Assembly (NCBI GenBank): GCA_934454115.1
Contig: CAKSFQ010000008.1
Coordinates: forward strand, 1 to 64,000
Direction of reading: 5' to 3'
Source: an uncultured Clostridia bacterium
Lineage (GTDB): Bacteria; Bacillota; Clostridia; Monoglobales; Monoglobaceae
Length of the DNA stretch: 64,000 nucleotides
Shown here: positions 1 to 7,153 of the stretch, in pieces
Position numbering within the stretch: the stretch's first letter is position 1
Layout of the letters: each line of letters opens with the position of its first letter
Program-made: the position numbers and the translations under genes
The notes under the pieces: generated by a model
Databases searched by the model: none
Seen by the model: only the letters and a program-made list of their open reading frames with translations
Told to the model about the DNA's origin: nothing

Positions 1-176
1 TCCTTAAATGCCAGAATCAGACCAAACATCGGCACATAGCTGAACATAAACACCAGCACCACCGCCGGCAGCGACATCGCCGTCAGCGGTATCTGCGATC
101 GGTTTCGCACTAAAAAGCCCTTTTCTTTGCTCCTCGTTTTTTTCTTTTTCCATACATTTTCCGTATCGACTGACAT
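1..176 (-). CDS. ABC transporter permease, LplB/sugar type (N-terminal part, cut by window edge)
   Basis: Only about the first 58 residues lie in the window. They read as a short basic N-terminus followed by a hydrophobic first membrane segment ending VPMFGLILAFK. That ending is typical of the first helix of LplB/YtcP-like permeases of carbohydrate ABC importers (family knowledge). The ATG at 176 is preceded by AAAGGTGG about 8 bases upstream, which fixes the start. The rest of the gene and any partner permease or binding protein lie to the left of the window. Substrate cannot be told. Confidence 0.75.
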   Translation of the reverse strand, partial: MSVDTENVWKKKKTRSKEKGFLVRNRSQIPLTAMSLPAVVLVFMFSYVPMFGLILAFK

Positions 177-578
177 GTTGCATTCCACCTTTCTGATTGC
201 TCTAAAACAAACGCCGACCCTTTTTAGGAAAGGCTTGTTATTTCCCCCTTTTGCATTGTCAAATACCTGCACATCGCAACATCAAAGTCATAAACCGTTT
301 ATAAAACGATCATATTTTCGACTCATCCGCCCTTAGTGTGCATAATATGAAACAATGAAACACCTTTTTTATTGTTCAATTGTCACAATTTTATTTTATC
401 AAGATCACAAAAACTTTACAACATGAAAAACTTACGATTTGTTTGTAAACTTACGAATTATAGACGAATTTCCGCACTTTCCGACCCCGCGAGGCATATT
501 GGGTACACATTGCACAGCTGCCTGTCGCCTTTGGACTTCCAAAACATGTAAAATACGGTTATAATTGAAACAAAAAAG
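177..578. other. AT-rich intergenic region upstream of the permease
   Basis: No convincing gene. The stretch is AT-rich and should carry the promoter of the minus-strand permease. A TTGACA on the minus strand lies near 258-263, but its matching -10 is poor. A direct repeat AACTTACGA occurs near 430-455. No known riboswitch was recognised. Confidence 0.4.
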
Positions 579-607
579 GCACGAAAGCCGATGCTCGGCT
601 TTCGTGC
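571..607 (-). terminator. Rho-independent terminator, minus strand
   Basis: A perfect 13-bp stem (GCACGAAAGCCGA / TCGGCTTTCGTGC) with a 3-base loop spans 579-607. On the minus strand it is followed by a run of six T. It would end the radical-SAM/DUF2344 transcript about 285 bases after its last stop codon. Confidence 0.8.
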
Positions 608-611
608 AGTC

Positions 612-640
612 TTGAAAACAAGTTAAATAAATGTTATAGA
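612..640 (+). promoter_or_regulatory. Sigma-A promoter of candidate small RNA
   Basis: TTGAAA at 612-617 and TATAGA at 635-640 are separated by 17 bases. No protein-coding gene follows on this strand. A strong plus-strand terminator follows at 853-885, so the promoter probably drives a non-coding transcript. Confidence 0.5.
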
Positions 641-646
641 ATGCGG

Positions 647-885
647 CATACGCAAAATAAATTATTACACCTACATGGCAAAGGCAGGCGGCGAAACAGT
701 TAATAGCATACTGCAAGCATTTTTTATTCCGTTGGTACAGCATCGAAACACCTCAACGACGCTGTTTGGTCTTATTCTGCCGCAGCGAAAGCCGCAGCAA
801 TCCTCAGTCAACCCTCAAGCCCGCCTGAAAACGGCGGGTTTGGGAGTATCTGAGACGGACAAATATAACCTGTCCGTCTTTTTTT
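647..885 (+). ncRNA. Candidate independent structured small RNA (~240 nt), unassigned
   Basis: The stretch runs from a predicted start about 7 bases after the promoter to a strong plus-strand terminator, and contains no credible ORF. Several helices can be drawn by eye. GGCAG and AAACAG near 680-700 can pair with CUGUUU and CUGCC near 762-783, leaving an internal bubble. CGUUG can pair with CAACG inside that. CUCAG can pair with CUGAG around the hairpin AAGCCCGCC/GGCGGGUUU at 817-841. A long helix with bubbles resembles 6S-type RNAs, but I do not recognise a specific family. It lies antisense to the 3' end of the upstream minus-strand transcript. Confidence 0.45.
853..885 (+). terminator. Rho-independent terminator of candidate small RNA
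   Basis: A 9-bp stem (AGACGGACA / TGTCCGTCT) is followed by seven T on the plus strand. On the minus strand the T tract would precede the stem, so it only works for a plus-strand RNA. Confidence 0.8.
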
Positions 886-891
886 CCGCAA

Positions 892-1563
892 TCAGGAAAA
901 GACCGTCAGCACACCGCTATCGCCCGTGCAAAAAATCTGCTTTCGATGTATCTCCCAGTCTGTCACGGCGATCGGCAAAAGCGCCGCTTCCAGCGCTTGT
1001 CCGAGCAGCTCCGGCTTTAAATTCTGATTCCCTCCGGCGGATAGAACAACGCGCAGACAAAACACATCTTCCGTGATTTCCGTAACCTCCCAGGCGCGGA
1101 TAAAGTCCATCAGGTTGACCGTGACCTCGCCCTTCTTCTTGCTCTTTTTTTGAATCAAAATTTCACCGCTGCCAAAAAACGCGGTCAGCTGCTCCTTTTT
1201 TACCGCGCCGTCCGTGATGGCTTTCATCTGATATTCCGCCGCGACAATGTCTGCAGCCTTTTTTTCCGGCGTGTGTACGTCATGAACGCGCATATCCATC
1301 GGCAGATTCCGATTGAGCGCCTCCATAATCTCCGCTGCCGAAACAGTGTCCTCAAACTGGATATCCACCGTCTCGCATTCGCTGGTTACGCCGATGGGAA
1401 GCGGCAGCGCAAACGTCATCTTCTGATGCGGATTAAACCCCTGGGAATAGACAACCGGCAAACCGCTGCGCAGAATCGCGCGCGAAAAGCATCGCAGCAA
1501 ATCCAGATGAGAGATGTACTTTCCCATCCCGGTTTTCGAAAATACAATCCGCCATTTATTCAA
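892..1563 (-). CDS. Radical-SAM-associated DUF2344 protein (TIGR03936 type)
   Basis: About 223 residues. The N-terminus (RIVFSKTGMGKYISHLDLLR) and the segment SQGFNPHQKMTFALPLPIGV are signatures of the DUF2344 family, which occurs next to, or fused to, a TIGR03960 radical SAM protein. Biochemical function is unknown. TTG at 1563 is chosen because GGAGGAG lies about 9-11 bases upstream. A GTG at 1572 directly abuts that ribosome site and is less likely. The start lies inside the last codons of the upstream radical SAM gene, so the two are translationally coupled. Confidence 0.85.
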   Translation of the reverse strand: MNKWRIVFSKTGMGKYISHLDLLRCFSRAILRSGLPVVYSQGFNPHQKMTFALPLPIGVTSECETVDIQFEDTVSAAEIMEALNRNLPMDMRVHDVHTPEKKAADIVAAEYQMKAITDGAVKKEQLTAFFGSGEILIQKKSKKKGEVTVNLMDFIRAWEVTEITEDVFCLRVVLSAGGNQNLKPELLGQALEAALLPIAVTDWEIHRKQIFCTGDSGVLTVFS

Positions 1564-3400
1564 AGCAGACACCTCCTCCGAACTGCGCCGCGCCGCAGCC
1601 GCTGCAATGCTCCCGGCAGGACGGCGTTGTAACGCCCGCCTTGGCCTTTTGATATTCCTTTAAGAAAAACGCTCGGCTGACGCCGATGTCGGCATAGTCC
1701 CAGGGCAGAATTTCATCGGTGCCGATTCTGCGGTGCGCATAAAAAGTTGGATCAATCCCACAGGAAGAAAACGCCTGCATCCACTTATTATAGTCAAAAA
1801 AGTCCGACCATCCGTCGAATTTACAGCCCAGCTTCTGCGCCGCAATCAAAACCTCACCCAGACGGCGGTCGCCCTTTGCAAAGACCTCTTCCAAAAAGCT
1901 GACGTCGCTGGAATGCCAGTTATACACGATTTTTTTATTGGTGATCGACGCCTTTAAGATGCGCGCCTTTTCCTCCATCTCAGAGATCTTGTTTTGCGGC
2001 TCCCACTGAAATGGTGTAAACGGCTTTGGCACAAAAAAGGAGGTGCTGACCGTCACCGAAACGCTGCGCCCCTTGCGCACCTCCTTCGGAAGCTCATAAA
2101 ACGCGTCAATGACCTTTTGCGCCAGCTGACCGATGCCCAAAACGTCCTCGATCGTCTCGGTCGGAAGTCCCAGCATAAAATAGAGTTTGATGCGGTTATA
2201 TCCGCCGCCAAAGGCAATCTTGGCCGTCCGTATCAAGTCCGCCTCCAGCACATTTTTGTTAATCACATCCCGAAGCCGCTGAGTTCCGGCCTCCGGCGCA
2301 AAGGTCAATCCGCTTTTTTTCACCTTTTGCACCTTTTCCATCAGTTCCATCGAAAAATTATCCACGCGCAGCGACGGCAGCGACAGGTTGATGCGCTTGT
2401 CCACCGTCATGGCGAGCAGCCCGTCAGTGAGCGGAAACAGCTTGGTATAATCGCTGGTGCTGAGCGAGGAAAGCGACATTTCTTCATACCCGGTCGCGTC
2501 AATCGCGCCCTCTGCAACCTGAAGCAGCCGATCGACCGACCGCTCCCGCACGGGGCGGTAGATATAGCCTGCCTGACAGAACCGGCAGCCGCGGATACAG
2601 CCGCGGAACAACTCCAGCATGATACGGTCGTGCACTGTCTCCATAAAGGGAACAATCAGTTTTTCCGGGATATAGGTCTCATCGAGGTTATGGATAATCC
2701 GCTTTTTCACCTTTTTGGGAATCCCCGGCCGATTGGGTGCAAACGATGCGATGGTCTGATCCTCATGATACGTCACATCGTAAAAGGACGGAACATAAAT
2801 CCCCTCGATTTTCGCAATTTCAAGGAGGTATTCTTCTCTGGACTTGCCGCTGTCGCGCCAGGTTTTGTACACGTCCATAATCTCACTGTTGACTTCTTCG
2901 CCCTCACCCAAAATAAAAAAGTCCACAAGATCTGAAAGCGGCTCGGCATGATAGGCACAGGGACCGCCGCAGCAGACAAAGGGATCGTCCATGCCGCGCT
3001 CTGCCGCGCGCAGCGGAATGGACGCCAAATCCAGCATGTTGACAATATTGGAATAGCTCATCTCATATTGCAGCGTAAACGCCACCATATCAAAGCTGCA
3101 CACCGGCTTTGCGCTCTCTAACGATAGCAGCGGAATCCCCTCTTTCCGCATTTCCTGCTCCATATCGTCCCAGGGCGCAAACACTCGCTCACAGATGGTA
3201 TCCTCACGCTCATTGAGCATGTGATACAAAATCTTCATGCCAAGATGGGACATGCCCACCTCGTACACGTCCGGAAAGCAAAACGCCACCCCCATAGACT
3301 CCGCCGTCCACGGTTTGTGCACACTGTTAAATTCATTGCCGATGTAACGCGCCGGCTTTTGCACCCGTTTTAAACATCGTTCCAACTTTGCTCGATACAT
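1556..3400 (-). CDS. B12-binding-type radical SAM protein (TIGR03960 family)
   Basis: 614 residues. The N-terminal third is the conserved region with VAFCFPDVYEVGMSHLGMKI typical of the family. The radical SAM core carries CIRGCRFC (CxxxCxxC), which binds the [4Fe-4S] cluster and SAM. Cysteines close to the C-terminus (CREHCSGCGAAQFGGGVC) may bind a further cluster. Homologues sit beside DUF2344 and often near ribosomal-protein or RNase genes; the reaction is not known. ATG at 3400 is preceded by GGAGG with a 6-base gap. An earlier in-frame ATG at 3454 lacks such a site. Confidence 0.88.
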   Translation of the reverse strand: MYRAKLERCLKRVQKPARYIGNEFNSVHKPWTAESMGVAFCFPDVYEVGMSHLGMKILYHMLNEREDTICERVFAPWDDMEQEMRKEGIPLLSLESAKPVCSFDMVAFTLQYEMSYSNIVNMLDLASIPLRAAERGMDDPFVCCGGPCAYHAEPLSDLVDFFILGEGEEVNSEIMDVYKTWRDSGKSREEYLLEIAKIEGIYVPSFYDVTYHEDQTIASFAPNRPGIPKKVKKRIIHNLDETYIPEKLIVPFMETVHDRIMLELFRGCIRGCRFCQAGYIYRPVRERSVDRLLQVAEGAIDATGYEEMSLSSLSTSDYTKLFPLTDGLLAMTVDKRINLSLPSLRVDNFSMELMEKVQKVKKSGLTFAPEAGTQRLRDVINKNVLEADLIRTAKIAFGGGYNRIKLYFMLGLPTETIEDVLGIGQLAQKVIDAFYELPKEVRKGRSVSVTVSTSFFVPKPFTPFQWEPQNKISEMEEKARILKASITNKKIVYNWHSSDVSFLEEVFAKGDRRLGEVLIAAQKLGCKFDGWSDFFDYNKWMQAFSSCGIDPTFYAHRRIGTDEILPWDYADIGVSRAFFLKEYQKAKAGVTTPSCREHCSGCGAAQFGGGVCFE

Positions 3401-3551
3401 AGTGTTCCTCCCACGCTGCATTTTAGGCATCTTATTCTCACATCTTATTATCATATCCTATTTTTTAAAAAGTTGCAAGCATAATCTGCCATTTCGTCCC
3501 GTAAAATGATACAAAGATGTTGTCCGATTTTTCAGAAAGCAGGTGTTTGTT

Positions 3552-3965
3552 ATGACCGAAACCTACCGCGGCCGCACCGGCACGCACAAAGAACCGGCGC
3601 ATGCCGAAAAGGCAGAACCTCGCCCCAGACCGCTCAGCCGGCTACTCCTGAAACAGACCGCCGCAGCCCTCGTATTTTCTCTGGCAGCCGTCATCATGCA
3701 AAGCGTTCCCTTGCCGCGCGTCAGCCAATGCGCCGCCGCGCTCGGCCGTGCACTGCGCTATGAGACCGATCTCTCGGCCGTCCGGGAGATCGAAACCGTT
3801 CTGCTGGACCGCCTGAACACTCTGCTGCACCGAAACACCGCGCCAAACGCCCCCTCCGACGGCGCAGCAACGGAAGAAAACGCGGCAGACAACGCACCCG
3901 ATACCGATGCGGCAACCAAGGGCAGCGCAGCAGGCGCCGATGCCGGCGCAATTACCAACCACTGA
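3552..3965 (+). CDS. Small single-pass membrane protein upstream of SpoIVFB-like protease
   Basis: 137 residues: a basic N-terminus, one hydrophobic segment (roughly residues 30-48), then a helical stretch and an Ala/Asp/Thr-rich low-complexity tail. I recognise no domain. Its stop codon overlaps the next gene's start (TGATG), so the pair is coupled. The position before a SpoIVFB-like protease is that of spoIVFA in sporulating Firmicutes, but the LytM-like domain of SpoIVFA is absent, so this is only a positional guess. ATG 3552 is chosen because AGGTG lies 6 bases upstream; a GTG at 3543 lies inside that site. Confidence 0.6.
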   Translation: MTETYRGRTGTHKEPAHAEKAEPRPRPLSRLLLKQTAAALVFSLAAVIMQSVPLPRVSQCAAALGRALRYETDLSAVREIETVLLDRLNTLLHRNTAPNAPSDGAATEENAADNAPDTDAATKGSAAGADAGAITNH

Positions 3966-4912
3966 TGCGGACGGTACATATCGACCGCAGCGGTCAGCTA
4001 TGGTTCGGAGAAAAATTAAGCATTCACCTGCTCTTACTTCCGCTTTGCTTTGCTGCTGCCGTTTTTCGCTATTTTCCCGTCTTTGCCGTCAGCTGGGGAT
4101 CGGCGCTCCTGCACGAGACAGCGCACATCGGGACAGCACGTGCGCTCGGCGTTCCCATCCGTGGCATCGGACTCTTTCCCTTCGGCGTATGTGCAAGGCT
4201 GAAGGATCCGATCATCAAATCCCCGGCAAAAGAAATCGTCATCGCCCTTGCCGGGCCGCTGTGCAGCCTTTTTTTGGCGGCAGTCTGTCATCTGCTCTCC
4301 CTGCATCATCAAAGCGAACTGCTATCCTACGCCGCGGCGGTCAGCTTCGCCATGGCGCTGCTGAATCTGCTTCCCTGTCTGCCGCTGGACGGCGGCCGGG
4401 TTCTGCGCGCCATGTTAACGCTCGGTTCCGATGCCATGTCGGCACGGCAAACCACACTGCGCATCAGCTATGCTGTTGCACTGCTCGTCATTACGGCCGC
4501 CGTTTTTCTGTTGCTCACTGCCTCGTTTCAGTTTTATCTTTTGCTGATCGGCGTGTTTCTGCTTGGTAATTTATGCACCGAACAAAAAAGCATCTCCCGC
4601 CAGACACTGCGGGAGCTGCTGTATTACAAGGATAAACTGGAAAAAGACGATCTGAGTCGCAGTGCGGTTCTTTGTGCCTATCAAGATCTTCCGGCACGGC
4701 GGCTGCTTCGGAGGCTGTCTTATCATCAATATTATACGGTGCAGGTTTTGGGACAGAAGGAAGAAATTCTCGGCGCCCTCACCGAGGGTCAGATCCTGAC
4801 CGCGCTGCTTGAGGGCAGCATACGTCTGACGCTGGGCGAAATATTAGCCGAAAAGCACCAAAATCACTGCTCCAAAAATTCACGCAACTGCGCTACGGTA
4901 TCGACCAAATAG
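3965..4912 (+). CDS. SpoIVFB-like M50 intramembrane metalloprotease
   Basis: 315 residues with about six hydrophobic segments. The zinc-binding motif HETAH (HExxH) is at about residue 50, and the second motif region LLPCLPLDGGR carries the conserved Asp-Gly. A C-terminal stretch of about 100 residues resembles a regulatory, CBS-like part found in this subgroup. Family members cut membrane-anchored substrates such as pro-sigma-K in sporulating bacilli and clostridia; whether that holds here is inference. Translation is coupled to the preceding small membrane protein. The last 49 bases overlap the convergent HAD gene. Confidence 0.82.
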   Translation: MRTVHIDRSGQLWFGEKLSIHLLLLPLCFAAAVFRYFPVFAVSWGSALLHETAHIGTARALGVPIRGIGLFPFGVCARLKDPIIKSPAKEIVIALAGPLCSLFLAAVCHLLSLHHQSELLSYAAAVSFAMALLNLLPCLPLDGGRVLRAMLTLGSDAMSARQTTLRISYAVALLVITAAVFLLLTASFQFYLLLIGVFLLGNLCTEQKSISRQTLRELLYYKDKLEKDDLSRSAVLCAYQDLPARRLLRRLSYHQYYTVQVLGQKEEILGALTEGQILTALLEGSIRLTLGEILAEKHQNHCSKNSRNCATVSTK

Positions 4913-5508
4913 TCCGCACCGGATTGCTCCAGTTCTCCCGGCTCCGCATAGCCGAACCGCACGCCAAGCGCCGCGATACCGCACTGTTTGGCGCCGAGAA
5001 TATCCTGCTTGCGGTCGCCGATCATCAGCACTGTATCAAGCGGCGGATGCTTTAACTGACGGAGCGCCTCGTCAATGACCTCATTTTTATAGTTGCGCCG
5101 ACCGTCCAGTTCACTGCCCACCGTAACGTCAAAATACGGCGCCATGTCATAGGCCTCTAAAATCTGACGGGCAAACACAATCGGTTTTGACGTTGCAAGG
5201 CAAATGGTTCTGCCCTTATCTTTCAGTGCGCGGAGCATTTCAATAGCGCCGGGATAGCGCGCGTTTTCAAAGATACCGACTTTAGAAAACCGTTCCCGGT
5301 ATTTTTCAACCGCCGCCTTTGCCTGTTCCTCCGAAAAGCCGTAAAAATCCCGAAACGAATCAATCAGCGGCGGCCCGATCACACGGTTGAGGCGATCTGG
5401 TTCCTCCTCCACGCCAAATGCGCGCAGCGCATACTGAAAGGATTTGGTGATTCCTTCCTTCGGGTCAGTCAACGTCCCGTCTAAATCAAACAATAAATTC
5501 TGATACAC
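4864..5508 (-). CDS. HAD-superfamily phosphatase (PGP/Gph type)
   Basis: 214 residues. Motif I FDLDGTLTD carries the nucleophilic Asp. TSKP corresponds to motif II, and MIGDRKQDILGAK is motif IV. The cap domain with DPKEGITKSFQYAL is typical of phosphoglycolate phosphatase or 5'-nucleotidase-like members, so it probably hydrolyses a small phosphometabolite. Start is GTG at 5508 with AAGGAG 7 bases upstream. It is the last gene of the minus-strand run and converges on, and overlaps, the M50 protease gene. Confidence 0.8.
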   Translation of the reverse strand: MYQNLLFDLDGTLTDPKEGITKSFQYALRAFGVEEEPDRLNRVIGPPLIDSFRDFYGFSEEQAKAAVEKYRERFSKVGIFENARYPGAIEMLRALKDKGRTICLATSKPIVFARQILEAYDMAPYFDVTVGSELDGRRNYKNEVIDEALRQLKHPPLDTVLMIGDRKQDILGAKQCGIAALGVRFGYAEPGELEQSGADYLVDTVAQLREFLEQ

Positions 5509-5595
5509 CGTTTTTCTCCTTTATTTAAATTCTGCAAAATCCCGGCACACGGGAGACAAAACCATATTGCAGCAGACTCCCGTACCCCTAAATTG

Positions 5596-5883
5596 CTAGT
5601 CAAGGGTAATTCTTGGATTTTCTTTCGACGGTTTGTATAAGACAAACTTATTGCCGATAATCTGGATCGTCTCCGCACCCGATGCTTTGGCGGCCATTTC
5701 CGCCGCCTCGCGCGTGTCAAGCAGCGCACTGTCTAAAACATGCACCTTAATCAGTTCTTTGGCCTCCAGTGCGTCCTCAAACTGCCTTACCATATTTTCG
5801 GTCATACCGTCTTTTCCCATTTGATAAAGCGCCGGTATGGTATTTGCCATCTTTCTAAGCTTTGCACGTTGTTTTCCTGTCAT
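5596..5883 (-). CDS. yhbY: YhbY/CRM-domain RNA-binding protein
   Basis: 95 residues forming a single CRM domain. TGKQR at the start, the GxxG-like loop MGKDGMTENM, ALEAKELIKVHV and IQIIGNKFVLYKPS are all characteristic. Homologues associate with pre-50S ribosomal subunits. ATG at 5883 is chosen because AAAGG lies about 9 bases upstream and because homologues begin with TGKQ. An in-frame ATG at 5892 sits directly on that site. The upstream MFS gene ends 14 bases before this start. Confidence 0.85.
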   Translation of the reverse strand: MTGKQRAKLRKMANTIPALYQMGKDGMTENMVRQFEDALEAKELIKVHVLDSALLDTREAAEMAAKASGAETIQIIGNKFVLYKPSKENPRITLD

Positions 5884-5896
5884 CAAAATCATCCTT

Positions 5897-7099
5897 TCAT
5901 CCGATCTCTTTTTTCTTGCGCAGTCCGATCAGTCCAAGCGTCATCAGCGCCGGAAAGACAATTACCGCAAGCAGTCCCATCCGCAATGCAATGTCCCCAG
6001 AGCCAATCCGCTCCAGCGCCCCGGAAACTATGCCGGTCACGCCGGGGCCGCTCAGGCAGCCCAAATCACCGCCCAATGCCAAAAAGGCAAAAAGCGCCGT
6101 TCCTCCGGCCGGAAAATGCCCGGACGAAAGACTGACCACACCCGGCCACATGAGTCCCACCGACAGGCCGCAAAGACCGCAGCCGATCAGCGACAAAACC
6201 GGACTGGGCGAAAGTCCGCAAAGCAGATAGCTTACAATACAGCCGACACTGCTGATGATGAGGGCGCGGCGCAGATGCAGCCGACCGCCGAATATCCCGT
6301 AAAACGTACGGGATATTCCCATTAAGATTCCAAAGGCGCAAGGTCCCAAAAGATCGCCCATCGCCTTGGAAACATGCAGACCGCTCTCTGCAAACATCGA
6401 GGACCACTGTGCCATTGCCTGTTCTGCCGCGCCGGAGCAAACCATCAGTAACAGCATCAGCCAGAATACGCCCTTTTTCAAAAGGTCAAAAACGCTGTCT
6501 CTCTCGTCCTCCTCCACCAGCTTGCACAGCGGAACGCGGGCAAAAAAGAATGCGTTAAACAGCGGCAAAAGCGACCACACATAGAACAAATACCGCCATT
6601 TTTCGATGCCGACGGCGGCAAAATACAGGGTTGAAATCAAAATCACGCCCACCTGTCCCCAGCAATACATGGCATGGAGCAAACTCATCCTGGCCGATTT
6701 TTGTGTGCCGGGCAAAGACTCTACGATGGGGCTGATTAACACCTCGGTCAAACCGCCGCCAACCGCGTTTACCAGCGTTGCGATGACAAGGCCTATGTAA
6801 GGATTTGGCAGAACAAATGGCAAAACGCCATAAAACATCAATCCTAAAAACGCCAAAACATGTGCCGTCACCGCACTGACGCGGTAGCCGATCTTGTCGG
6901 TCAGCTTGGAAAACACAAGATCCGTCACCAGCTGCGTTCCGAAATTTAAGGTAATCAAAGCCGTAATTGCCTCAATCGAGACCGAAAACGTGCGCTGAAA
7001 GGTTAAAAACAAAAGCGGCGGCAGGTTATTCACCGCTGCCTGCGTGACGTAGCCAATATAACAGGCAAGCTCGCTATGGCTGTATTTTAATGATCCCAT
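5897..7099 (-). CDS. MFS transporter (FucP-like branch)
   Basis: 400 residues with about 12 hydrophobic segments. The sequence has the sugar-permease look of the FucP/fucose-type branch, with TLVNAVGGGLTEVLISPIVE and a conserved LLHAMYCWGQVG in the first half. It is likely a secondary transporter in the plasma membrane; substrate is unknown. It lies 54 bases downstream of polA and just upstream of yhbY on the same strand, so it may share their transcript, although its function does not suggest why. Confidence 0.8.
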   Translation of the reverse strand: MGSLKYSHSELACYIGYVTQAAVNNLPPLLFLTFQRTFSVSIEAITALITLNFGTQLVTDLVFSKLTDKIGYRVSAVTAHVLAFLGLMFYGVLPFVLPNPYIGLVIATLVNAVGGGLTEVLISPIVESLPGTQKSARMSLLHAMYCWGQVGVILISTLYFAAVGIEKWRYLFYVWSLLPLFNAFFFARVPLCKLVEEDERDSVFDLLKKGVFWLMLLLMVCSGAAEQAMAQWSSMFAESGLHVSKAMGDLLGPCAFGILMGISRTFYGIFGGRLHLRRALIISSVGCIVSYLLCGLSPSPVLSLIGCGLCGLSVGLMWPGVVSLSSGHFPAGGTALFAFLALGGDLGCLSGPGVTGIVSGALERIGSGDIALRMGLLAVIVFPALMTLGLIGLRKKKEIG

Positions 7100-7153
7100 A
7101 CTCTATCTCTCATTCTAAAATTGATATCAAAACACCCTCTAAAACCGGCGTCA

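Noticed and set aside
432..743. 103-codon ORF on the minus strand
   Set aside because: No ribosome site, Cys-rich unconvincing product, and it runs through a perfect terminator hairpin and against the candidate small RNA.
1994..2935. 313-codon ORF opposite the radical SAM gene
   Set aside because: Arises from the codon pattern of the opposite strand; the sense gene has clear family motifs and a ribosome site.
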